64,000 bases of DNA from an uncultured Bacteroidia bacterium (GTDB taxonomy: Bacteria > Bacteroidota > Bacteroidia > Bacteroidales > UBA932): positions 1 through 64,000 of the forward strand of contig CADCHE010000007.1 of assembly GCA_902801205.1 (NCBI GenBank), read 5' to 3'. The notes beneath the pieces are model-generated. The model had not been told where the DNA came from. It saw only the letters and a program-made list of their open reading frames with translations, and did no database searches. The position numbers were made by a program, and so were the translations under genes. Positions 7,390 through 15,974 of this stretch are shown in pieces (position 1 is the first letter of the stretch; each line of letters starts with the position of its first letter).

Positions 7390-10300
7390 ATGAAAGTCAA
7401 GCTGATAACCATCGCTCTCCTTTTTGCAACTTCGCTTATGGGAATGGAAAACAAGACGGTCCGCACCGACGGGGACAAGCACGTCCTGACGGACCTGTGG
7501 AATCAATATGAGGCTGCCGTCAAGGCAGACCTTCCCCAGACGCAGTTCCAGGTGCTGTCTTCCATTACGGAAGAGGCTTCGCGCCGGCGGCTGCACTGGG
7601 ACTTCTACGACGCCGCTTCACGGAAAGTCGAGGTCGGAGCCTCGCGCAACTGGAAGCTGCGGGACTCCCTGCAGAAGGCTTTCACGAAGGAGGTGAAGGA
7701 TTACGACGAACCGCTGGTCACCTACGTCTGGCGGCGGAAAAGCCTCGGCGGCGACCAGTCAGCATTCGTCCTGGCGAACAAGGAGGCCCTTTCGGGGGGG
7801 CGCAACGACGCCTTTTACGGCGTGTCCGGCGTATCTTCCGCTCTGTACGGGCAGTTGGGCGACCTGGTGCGCAATGACTACGAGTTCGCCCTCTGGTCGG
7901 AATTCCTGACCGGCAATTCGGGCGCGGAGAAGGAACTGGCGAAGGTGCTGGGCGACCGCTATCCCGAAGCTGCCTTTCTGAAATACAGGCATTTGATCCG
8001 CTTCCGCACCGGATTCGAACGGGAGAAGGCCCTGAAGGCGTTCTCCTCTGAATATGCCGGGAAAGCCATCGCGCTGCTTGCGGACGCGACATTGCTCTGC
8101 GATGAAAAATCAAGTCTTGACCGGAACCGGAAGACGAGTGAAGTGCAGTACAAGGATTTCTACCGGCGTTGCCAGGCGTTCGAGAAAGTCCGCAAGGGAT
8201 ATACCTCCGGCGTCGACGCGAAGATCGCCGCCGGCGTCAAGGAGGTGGGCGCCCTGGTGGAGGAACTCGAGTCGCGCTGGGTGCAGATCGACTTCCGGAA
8301 AGACACGGCGTTGATCCAGTTGCGCAACCTCGACAAGGTGGAGGTGCGTCTCCTGACCGATGCCAAGAAGCCCAAGACCCTGCTCAAACGGGTTCTCCAG
8401 AATCCTTCCGGCCGTTTCTATGTTCCTGATACGCTGCGTCTTGCGCTTCCTCGGCGGGACGACGGCACCTGTGTCCTGGAGGCCTGGAACGGCAAGGAAA
8501 AGACGACGGAGGTCATCTCTTGTTACAGCCTGGCCATCGCCGGCCGCAACGACGGCGACGCCCTGGCCGTCTATGTGACGGACACCCGGACCGGAGAGCC
8601 GCTGCCCAAGGCCGACTTCGAACTGTACCGGTCCGGTGTCCAGGTCGCCAGGGCGAAGAACGTGGCGCTGGACGGCTTCACGCACCTGCCTGCCGCCATC
8701 ACGGACAAGATCGAGGAGGATGGGTTCCATATGCTTGTCGCCACCGTGCGCGGGGCCGACGGCTTCCTCCGCCGCAGCGAGGACCTCATGTTCAATCCGT
8801 CCGACCGATGGACGGGCCGGAGGACGGACGACGCCTCCGAGTCCTTCTGCCGCATCTTCACCGACCGCGGTGCCTACCAGCCCGGAGAGACCCTCTGCTA
8901 CAAGGCCGTCTTCTATGCGGGCGATGCGCGCCGCAGCCTGCACGTGGCGCAGGAAGGCACGCCCGTCCGGGTCGAACTGTGGAATGCCGAAGGCCAGTCC
9001 GTCGGTGTAAAAGAATTGAAAACCAATGATTTCGGGTCCGTCAGCGGGTCGTTCGACCTGCCGGAAGGCGCCCGCGGCGGTTCGTTCCGCATCTGCTTCA
9101 CGCAGGGAAGCCGGAGTTGGGACCGTTCCGTGACGGTGGACGAGTTCGTCCTGCCGACGTTCGACCTCACGTTCGACCCGGTGGACAAACTGTTCTTCCG
9201 GGGGGACGAGGTGGAGGTGACCGGCCGCCTGACCAGTTACAGCGGGCATCCGCTTTCCGCCGCCCGCCTGCGTTACCAGGTGGAGTCTTCCCGCGCCGGC
9301 GGCAGTGAAGGGGAGGTCGAGCCCGAAGCGGACGGCCGCTTCTCGATCCGCTTCCGTTCGTTGGACCAGGACACCTATTACCGGGTGAACGTCACCGTGA
9401 CGGACGCCACGGGCGAGACGCACGCGTTCCAGACGTCCGTCTACATCACCGACCGGCTGTACGCGTCCGTCGACCTGGTGAATCCGGCCTACGGCGAAGC
9501 GCTTGACCGCAACTGGAACATGATGCAGATCGTGGGGGACCAGCCCGCCCGCGTGCGGTTTGCCGTGCGGGGCAGCAATTGGACGGAAGTTCCTGTCGAT
9601 TCGCAATATACGGTGCTGGATCCGGACGGGAAGGTCGTCGCTTCCGGCAAGGCGGGCCCCGGCGAGGAAGTTTCCTTCGACCTGCCGGTTTCCGGGCGTT
9701 ATCTCGTCCGGAGCGTCGTCTCCGTGAAGGCGAAGGACGGAAAGGAGATCACCGCGAAGGAGGAACGGATCCTGCTTAAGGTATCTTCCTCCGACACGGC
9801 CCTTCACGCGGACGCGCAGCATGTGTTCGCCCTGACGGAAGACTGCGCCGACGGACTGGTGGAGACCGGCGGCACGATCGGCCTCATGGCCGGGACCGCT
9901 GGCGCCCCGATGTGGGCGGTGGTCGACCTCTTCGGCGACCACGGGCAGCTGCTGGAGCACCGGATGGCCCATCTGGACGGGAAGTCAGGGCAGCCCGGTT
10001 CCCTGCAGACCTTGTCGTTCACCTATGCAGAGCATTATCCGGAGGCCGTCCGGCTGCTGGTCTTCTACTTCCGTGACGGGAGTTCCCATACCTTCACGCG
10101 GGCGTTCACCCGGGTGAAGCACACGCTGGACCTGCCGCTGACCTTCTCCGCCTTCGAGGACAAGACGCGTCCGGGGACGGCGTATTCCTTCCGCCTGAAG
10201 ACGCTGCCGGGCGTGGAAGCCGTGGCCGCGGTCTTCGACAAGAGCAGCGAGACCATCGCGGACAATACCTGGTCGCCGGTGCGCCTCTATTCGGTCACGG

Positions 10301-12678
10301 CCGACTATGTGCATATCCATGCGGAGCCCGGCGGCCTGCGTACGGGACGCCCGGTACGCATGGTGGGAGCGGGACGCTTCCGCTCCAACGGCAAGGAGGA
10401 TGTGATGATGTACGACATGGTCGAGGAAGCGATGCCGATGGCCAAATCCGTGGCGTCGAATCAGGCGGGTATCATCGAGAGCGACATTGTGATGGACGAA
10501 AGCATCCCGTTTATGGAGAACCGCGAAGTGCCGGAGAACATGGCTTCCGTGACGCTGCGTTCCGATTTCGCGTCTACGCTCGCGTTCGAACCGCACCTGC
10601 AGTCGCATACCGACGGTACGGTGCAGCTGGACTTCCGGACGGCCGACAAGCTGTCGACGTTCATCGTCCAGGTCTTCGCCCATACCCGGGAGATGCACAA
10701 CGCCGCGCTGCGGCAGGAGATGGTCGTCTCCCTGCCGGTGAAGGTGTCCGTCGTCGAGCCCGGATACCTCTATCAGGGCGACCGTTACGTCCTTCATGCG
10801 ACGGTGTCCAACAATACGGAAGAGGCGGTCGGCGGAACGGCCGTCCTGCAGACTTATGCCACGGCCGACTACGAGGGGGCCGAGCCGTTGAAGACGGTCT
10901 CCCGCCAGGTGAGCGTCCCTGCGGGCGGTTCCGTCCCGGTGACGTTCGAGGTCGATCCGGCCGCGGTCGGCACGTTGGGGCTCAAGGTGGTTTTCGCCGA
11001 TGCGAAGGGCGTCTGGTCCGACGGCGTCTTCCTGCCTGTCCCGGTCCGTCCCGACCGGCAGGTCATCACGGAGGCGCATTCGGCCGTCTGGCTCGCAGGC
11101 ATGGACAAGGATGCGCTCCTGCGCCGGCTGCAGGCTTCCTTTACCGGAACGTCGGGCGCCGGGGCGACGGTGGGCGAGGTGGACATCCGCCGGATGCTCC
11201 TGGACGCCATCCCCGCGAAGGTCGATCCGGACGGGAAGGACCTTCTCTCCCTTTCTGAAAGTTACTATGTCCGCCGCGTGACGGAGAAACTCGGTGCGCC
11301 TGCGGCTACGACGCTTTCCGACGAGAAACTGCTCGCTTCGCTGCTGGCCTGCCGTAACGCGGACGGCGGTTTCGGCTGGTTCGAAGGCATGCGTTCTTCG
11401 CCGGTGCTGACCTCCATCCTCCTGGAGCGGGCCGCGAAGCTGGAGGCGCTGGGCTTCGGCATCCCGGGCCTGGATGCGGCGTCGGCCGTGGCCTACCTCG
11501 ACCGCGAACAGTTCGTCCACGACGATCGATTCCCGCTCTGGTCGGGCCGGTTGTCGTATGCGCAGTACGCCTATGTGCGTTCCCTGTACGCCGGTGTCCC
11601 GTTCGCCGTCTCGGCGGAGACGCTGTCCGAGCGGAGCGACCTGGCGAAGAACCTGAAGGATTTCAAGAAATACATCAAGGACTATCTGGTTCCGTCGAAG
11701 AAGGACGGGCGCGGCCTGAAGGGACAGATCCTTTCCAAGGCCCGCCGGATCAAGACGTTGGTGCATCTCGTGAACGACGAGGGCGGCTCGAAGCTCTCGT
11801 CGGCCTGGGGGCTGCGGTTCGCCGCTGCCTCGGAGATGAACGCTTCGCTGCGTGCCGACCTGGCATCCTTGCTGGAATATGCCGTGGCGCACCGTGACGG
11901 CGGTTGGTATTATCCGAATGCGGTGATGCCCTGGCGCGGCCTGCTTGAGAGTGAACTGTACGCCCATTCGCTGCTGTGCGACCTTTTGAGCGACGAGCGT
12001 GTTTCCGGCGGCAACACGGCCTGCGTGAAGGTTTCCGACGGGATCCGGATCTGGCTGATGCTCCAGAAGGAGACGCAGCACTGGGAGACCGACCCGGCCT
12101 ACGTGGACGCGATCCATTCCGTGATGACGGGTTCCGACGACGTGCTTGCCACGACGGTCCTGCACCTGACGAAGACGTATGAGAAGCCTTTCGGGAAGAT
12201 TGCCGCGGCGGGGAACGGATTCACCGTCGAGCGCCGTTTCTTCCGTCATGCCACGGACGGCGCCGGCAATGACGTGGTCGAGCCGCTTTCGGCGGGCGAC
12301 GTGATCCACGCGGGCGACCGCGTCACCGCGGAATACCGCATCTGGAATCAGGAGAACCGGAGTTTCGTGAAGCTTTCCGCGCCGCGGGAGGCCCTGTTCC
12401 GCCCGGTGAACCAGTTGTCCGGCCATTATGGCTGGTGGCTGTCTCCCTTGCGTTACACGGGGGCCTGGTCGTTCACGCCGCAGGGCTACCGCGATGTGAA
12501 GACCGACCGGACAGACTACTATTTCGATGTCTATCCGGAGGAGAAGACGACGGTTTCCGAGGACTTCTTCGTGACGCAGGAGGGGGTCTTCTCCGCGCCG
12601 GTGGTGACGATCGAGAGTCTTTATGCGCCGCATTACCGGGCGAACGGGAAATTCACCGGGAAAGTGGTTGCAGAATAA
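7390..12678 (+). CDS. Large secreted alpha-2-macroglobulin family protein
   Basis: This 1,762-aa exported protein has an N-terminal signal (MKVKLITIALLFATSLMG) and no lipobox cysteine. The MG2-type motif FTDRGAYQPGE is near residue 490, repeated beta-sandwich MG domains follow, an A2M-type segment (TLRSDFASTLAFEPHL) is near 1054, and a helical TED-like domain with NADGGFGWFEGM lies near 1322. Bacterial A2Ms are thought to protect against proteases in the cell envelope. The CxEQ thioester motif is absent, so covalent trapping is unlikely. A Met/Glu-rich stretch (about 1010-1045) lies just before the A2M segment, where bait regions can occur; calling it a bait region is inference. No penicillin-binding-protein partner gene adjoins it, unlike the pbpC pairing seen in enterobacteria. 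Confidence 0.88.
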   Translation: MKVKLITIALLFATSLMGMENKTVRTDGDKHVLTDLWNQYEAAVKADLPQTQFQVLSSITEEASRRRLHWDFYDAASRKVEVGASRNWKLRDSLQKAFTKEVKDYDEPLVTYVWRRKSLGGDQSAFVLANKEALSGGRNDAFYGVSGVSSALYGQLGDLVRNDYEFALWSEFLTGNSGAEKELAKVLGDRYPEAAFLKYRHLIRFRTGFEREKALKAFSSEYAGKAIALLADATLLCDEKSSLDRNRKTSEVQYKDFYRRCQAFEKVRKGYTSGVDAKIAAGVKEVGALVEELESRWVQIDFRKDTALIQLRNLDKVEVRLLTDAKKPKTLLKRVLQNPSGRFYVPDTLRLALPRRDDGTCVLEAWNGKEKTTEVISCYSLAIAGRNDGDALAVYVTDTRTGEPLPKADFELYRSGVQVARAKNVALDGFTHLPAAITDKIEEDGFHMLVATVRGADGFLRRSEDLMFNPSDRWTGRRTDDASESFCRIFTDRGAYQPGETLCYKAVFYAGDARRSLHVAQEGTPVRVELWNAEGQSVGVKELKTNDFGSVSGSFDLPEGARGGSFRICFTQGSRSWDRSVTVDEFVLPTFDLTFDPVDKLFFRGDEVEVTGRLTSYSGHPLSAARLRYQVESSRAGGSEGEVEPEADGRFSIRFRSLDQDTYYRVNVTVTDATGETHAFQTSVYITDRLYASVDLVNPAYGEALDRNWNMMQIVGDQPARVRFAVRGSNWTEVPVDSQYTVLDPDGKVVASGKAGPGEEVSFDLPVSGRYLVRSVVSVKAKDGKEITAKEERILLKVSSSDTALHADAQHVFALTEDCADGLVETGGTIGLMAGTAGAPMWAVVDLFGDHGQLLEHRMAHLDGKSGQPGSLQTLSFTYAEHYPEAVRLLVFYFRDGSSHTFTRAFTRVKHTLDLPLTFSAFEDKTRPGTAYSFRLKTLPGVEAVAAVFDKSSETIADNTWSPVRLYSVTADYVHIHAEPGGLRTGRPVRMVGAGRFRSNGKEDVMMYDMVEEAMPMAKSVASNQAGIIESDIVMDESIPFMENREVPENMASVTLRSDFASTLAFEPHLQSHTDGTVQLDFRTADKLSTFIVQVFAHTREMHNAALRQEMVVSLPVKVSVVEPGYLYQGDRYVLHATVSNNTEEAVGGTAVLQTYATADYEGAEPLKTVSRQVSVPAGGSVPVTFEVDPAAVGTLGLKVVFADAKGVWSDGVFLPVPVRPDRQVITEAHSAVWLAGMDKDALLRRLQASFTGTSGAGATVGEVDIRRMLLDAIPAKVDPDGKDLLSLSESYYVRRVTEKLGAPAATTLSDEKLLASLLACRNADGGFGWFEGMRSSPVLTSILLERAAKLEALGFGIPGLDAASAVAYLDREQFVHDDRFPLWSGRLSYAQYAYVRSLYAGVPFAVSAETLSERSDLAKNLKDFKKYIKDYLVPSKKDGRGLKGQILSKARRIKTLVHLVNDEGGSKLSSAWGLRFAAASEMNASLRADLASLLEYAVAHRDGGWYYPNAVMPWRGLLESELYAHSLLCDLLSDERVSGGNTACVKVSDGIRIWLMLQKETQHWETDPAYVDAIHSVMTGSDDVLATTVLHLTKTYEKPFGKIAAAGNGFTVERRFFRHATDGAGNDVVEPLSAGDVIHAGDRVTAEYRIWNQENRSFVKLSAPREALFRPVNQLSGHYGWWLSPLRYTGAWSFTPQGYRDVKTDRTDYYFDVYPEEKTTVSEDFFVTQEGVFSAPVVTIESLYAPHYRANGKFTGKVVAE

Positions 12679-12697
12679 AATTTCTGTCGTATCTTTG
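12668..12697 (+). promoter_or_regulatory. Promoter of tRNA-Val
   Basis: TTG at 12668-12670 and TATCTTTG at 12690-12697 are separated by exactly 19 bases, an ideal Bacteroidota promoter. It overlaps the 3' end of the macroglobulin gene. The predicted start leaves a leader of roughly 120 nt before the tRNA. Confidence 0.75.
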
Positions 12698-12823
12698 CAA
12701 GCCCGGCGGATACGGGGCCGTGTTTCGGTATCCGGCGTTCCGCGCCGCGGACCGTCCGCGATTCGCCATCCGCGACCGACATCCCGCGATGTCCCGCGGC
12801 TGCCGTACGGCCGGGAGATGCAG

Positions 12824-12898
12824 GGGAGCATAGCTCAGCTGGTTTAGAGCACCTGCCTTACAAGCAGGGGGTCACTGGTTCGAATCCAGTTGTTCCCA
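12824..12898 (+). tRNA. tRNA-Val (anticodon TAC)
   Basis: This is a complete 75-nt cloverleaf. Acceptor GGGAGCA pairs with TGTTCCC (one G-T wobble). The D arm contains AGCTCAGCTGGTTTAGAGC, the anticodon loop is CTTACAA with anticodon TAC, and the T arm is CTGGTTCGAATCCAG. The discriminator is A12898. The CCA tail is not encoded (the next bases are CGA). Confidence 0.97.
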
Positions 12899-12911
12899 CG
12901 AATTGATTATC

Positions 12912-12950
12912 AGTGCGTTACGAGTAAAATCCTCGTAACGCACTTGGTTT
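12912..12950 (+). terminator. Hairpin terminator after tRNA-Val
   Basis: A perfect 13-bp inverted repeat, AGTGCGTTACGAG (12912-12924) and CTCGTAACGCACT (12932-12944), has a 7-nt loop and is followed by TGGTTT. It lies 13 nt past the tRNA. The T-tract is short, so it could serve as a 3'-processing or bidirectional structure instead. Confidence 0.6.
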
Positions 12951-13173
12951 CAGGTCACAAATCAGTCTCCTTTTTGGCCGTATTTGAGCGGGAATCCGTT
13001 TCTATCCAAACGCATCGGAGGAAAAACAAGCAGGGATCGGAGGAATGTGCAACCCTTCGGTACCAGCCAGTGATTGCTTATTGCCGGAAAAACACTAAAT
13101 TGCAACGTGAATCCCCGGAACCCCGCCGGCGGAAGACCCTTTGCCCGGAATCCGGAATACTGCAAACAGACAT
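12951..13173. other. Gene-free, relatively AT-rich segment
   Basis: Between the tRNA-Val hairpin and the GH106 gene I see no gene, repeat or RNA signature. The segment is less GC-rich than its surroundings. The only open frame across it starts inside the tRNA and has no recognisable content. It may hold the promoter of the GH106 gene; a loose TAAATTGC lies near 13096, but this is weak. Confidence 0.5.
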
Positions 13174-15966
13174 ATGATGAAAAGAATCGCTCTTGTTTCC
13201 TGCCTGCTGGCGGTCGTCGCCATCTCCTTTTCGTGCGGTGATGGCGCTGGAAAAGAACTTGAAAACCTGTACGCTTCCTTCGTCGACCCTCCCGTGGAAA
13301 GCCGTCCGTTCGTCCGCTGGTGGTGGAACGGCGCCAAACTGACCGCCGAGGAAATCGACCGGGAACTGGGCGTCATGCAGGACGCCGGTATCGGCGGCGT
13401 GGAGATCAATACGATCCGTTTCCCCGGCGGGGACGACCTCGGCATCCCTTCGCTCGACTACATGAGTCCGGAGTGGATCGCGATGGTCAAGTCCGCCATC
13501 GAATCCGCCTCCCGGCGCGGGATGACCTGTGACATCATCGTCGGCTCCGGCTGGCCTTTCGGGGCGGAGTTCCTCGCCGAGAATGAACGGACGCAGCTGC
13601 TGACGAAGACCTCCCGGAAGCTGACCGGTCCTGCGGAAGTGACCCTCGACGTGGCGGAACTGCTTTCGGAAGCGGATCCGCAGGTCGGGTTCAAGTATGC
13701 GGGCCAGACCATCGCCCTCCATTCCCTGACGCTCGCTCCGGCCGCGATGGATACCTTCACGCCCGGGACCGACATCCCGTTCGAGAAGGGGGCGTCGACC
13801 GTGACGGTCCAGGTGCCCGCAGGAGAGCATGTCCTGTATGCCCTGGTCAAGGTGACGGGGTTCCAGTCCGTCATCAACGGCGGCCCCGGCGCTTCCGGAC
13901 CGGTCCTGAACCACTATGACAAGAATGCCACGCTCCATTTCCTGCACAAGATGTCGGACAACCTGTTCCCGGCGATCGAGGGGACGCAGGGCTTCCGCGC
14001 CCTGTTCTGCGACAGCATGGAACTGGAAGGCGCCAACTGGTGCGACGATTTTGCGGAGGAGTTCCTTGCCCGCCGGGGTTACGACATCACCCCGTACCTG
14101 CCGTTCATCCTTTATAAGGTCGGTCACATGGGACATGCGATCGAGGGCGCTGCCGAGACGGCCCTCTCCCCGAAGGCGGCCGACGCGGTCAGCCGGGCGC
14201 GGTATGACTTCTTCACTTGCTGCATGGACATGATGCAGGAGCGCTTCCTGCGGACCTTCGACCAGTGGTGCGATTCCTGCGGATTCCAGTCGCGGGTCCA
14301 GGCCTATGGCCGGGAGTTCCATCCGGTCGACGCCTCGATGGAAATCGACATCCCGGAATGCGAGACCTGGTTCGAGAATGCGGACTGGGCTCCCCAGAAT
14401 GCCTACCTCCGCCGGCCGACCTACACGAATGTCAACAAATCCGTGGCTTCCGCCGTGCACTTCAAGGGCGGACGGGTGGTCAGCTGCGAGGAGATCACCA
14501 ACACGGGCTACGTTTTCAATGCTTCGCTGGAGGCGATCAAGATGACGGGCGACCAGAGCAACCTTTCCGGCGTGACGCATTCGATCCTCCACGGATTCAA
14601 CTACACTCCCGCCGAGGCGCCGTTCCCCGGCTGGGTCCAGTACGGAACCTATCTGAACGAACGGAACACCCTCTGGCCGTATTTCCGTCTCTGGGCGGAC
14701 TACAAGGCGCGGATCTCCTCGGTCCTGATGCATTCGGACTACTGCTCGGACATCGCCGTGCTGATGCCCTGGGGCGATCTGTGGACGAAGTTCGGTCCCC
14801 AGCGCGATCCCTTCCCGGCGCTCCGCTATCCTCCTTATGCCGATGAAGTATGGGCTGCCATCCACCGGAACGGCAATGCCTGCGACTATGTCAGTGAAAA
14901 GGTCCTGCAAGGCAGCAGCGCGAAGAAGGGGAACCTGCTCGTCGGGCAGCGCAAATACCCGGTGCTGATGCTGCTGGAAGTCGAGTCGATGATGCCCGAG
15001 ACGGCGCAGGCCATCCGCCGCTTCGTCGCCGCCGGCGGCAAGCTGGTCCTGGTAGACAAGGTCCCTTCCCGCTCCGTCGGCCTGCTCGACCACGAGCGGC
15101 GCGACGCCGAGGTCGAAAGCATTTTCTCCGCCCTGACGGCTTCCTATCCGGACCGGATCTTCAAGGTCCCCGCCCCGGATGGCGACGTCACCGCCTGGTT
15201 CACCGGCGTCCAGAAGGACTGCGGCATCGAGCCGTATCTCGAGGTGCACCAGCCCTCACCGTATGTGTCCCAGGTCAAGCATCGCGCGGCGGGTTCCGAC
15301 TTCTATTTCATCGTCAACAGTGACCCCGTGGAGGAACATCTCTTCGTGGCGCGTTTCCATTCGGCCGGAACACCTGTGCTCTGGGATCCGGAAACGGGCG
15401 ATCGGACGAAACTGGACGTCACGGAAGACGGTCTGCTGTGCATCCCTCTGGAAAAAGGCGACTCCCGGCTGGTCGTTTTCGAAGGCCCGAAGATGGCGGA
15501 AGCCGCTGCCGAGCCGGAGTGGGTGCATGCCCCGTCCGATTCCGTTGTCATCCCCACATGGGACATCCGCTTTGAAAAGGTGGACGGCACGGTCTTCACG
15601 CTCGAGGATGCGCCGCTCTTCGATCTTTCGAAGGATGTACGGACGGCGGATTTCGCCGGTGTCATCACCTATTCGGCAACGGTCGGCGTAACGCCTGGCA
15701 AGGACAGAGTCTTCCATCCGGGCCTGGTTTACGGTGTGTCCGAAGTGTCCGTCAACGGTGAAAAGATCAGCTGTGACTGGTACGGCGACCGGACGGTCAT
15801 CATCCCCGCACGCCTGCTCGAAGGCGGGGAGGCCCACATTACCGTCAAGGTGACCACGACCCTCGGCAACTATATGAAGTCGCTGACGGACAATCCCGTG
15901 GCGAGGCGGTGGACCGGCGGCCAGCCGCTGCGTCCCACAGGAATGCTGGGCCCGGTGTCCCTGTAA
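13174..15966 (+). CDS. GH106-like (alpha-L-rhamnosidase family) lipoprotein
   Basis: This 930-aa predicted lipoprotein has a signal peptide ending in AISFSC, a lipobox that puts it on the envelope. The mature N-terminus carries VRWWWNGAKLTAEEIDREL (WWWNG near residue 48) and GIGGVEINT, then LDYMSPEW and GSGWPFG. These are hallmarks of glycoside hydrolase family 106, whose known members remove alpha-L-rhamnose. The C-terminus (VSVNGEKISCDWYGDRTVIIP ... LLGPVSL-type ending) looks like the usual galactose-binding-like beta-sandwich. ATG 13174 gives the best signal peptide; an upstream in-frame TTG at 13141 was rejected. Its neighbour on the opposite strand is a GH31 enzyme, so the pair may act on one glycan. 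Substrate is inferred from family only. Confidence 0.85.
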   Translation: MMKRIALVSCLLAVVAISFSCGDGAGKELENLYASFVDPPVESRPFVRWWWNGAKLTAEEIDRELGVMQDAGIGGVEINTIRFPGGDDLGIPSLDYMSPEWIAMVKSAIESASRRGMTCDIIVGSGWPFGAEFLAENERTQLLTKTSRKLTGPAEVTLDVAELLSEADPQVGFKYAGQTIALHSLTLAPAAMDTFTPGTDIPFEKGASTVTVQVPAGEHVLYALVKVTGFQSVINGGPGASGPVLNHYDKNATLHFLHKMSDNLFPAIEGTQGFRALFCDSMELEGANWCDDFAEEFLARRGYDITPYLPFILYKVGHMGHAIEGAAETALSPKAADAVSRARYDFFTCCMDMMQERFLRTFDQWCDSCGFQSRVQAYGREFHPVDASMEIDIPECETWFENADWAPQNAYLRRPTYTNVNKSVASAVHFKGGRVVSCEEITNTGYVFNASLEAIKMTGDQSNLSGVTHSILHGFNYTPAEAPFPGWVQYGTYLNERNTLWPYFRLWADYKARISSVLMHSDYCSDIAVLMPWGDLWTKFGPQRDPFPALRYPPYADEVWAAIHRNGNACDYVSEKVLQGSSAKKGNLLVGQRKYPVLMLLEVESMMPETAQAIRRFVAAGGKLVLVDKVPSRSVGLLDHERRDAEVESIFSALTASYPDRIFKVPAPDGDVTAWFTGVQKDCGIEPYLEVHQPSPYVSQVKHRAAGSDFYFIVNSDPVEEHLFVARFHSAGTPVLWDPETGDRTKLDVTEDGLLCIPLEKGDSRLVVFEGPKMAEAAAEPEWVHAPSDSVVIPTWDIRFEKVDGTVFTLEDAPLFDLSKDVRTADFAGVITYSATVGVTPGKDRVFHPGLVYGVSEVSVNGEKISCDWYGDRTVIIPARLLEGGEAHITVKVTTTLGNYMKSLTDNPVARRWTGGQPLRPTGMLGPVSL

Positions 15967-15974
15967 GAAGGCCG

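Noticed and set aside
12890-13177. 95-aa frame starting inside tRNA-Val
   Set aside because: It begins in the tRNA 3' end and crosses the hairpin. Its product shows no domain, and no promoter or ribosome site fits it.
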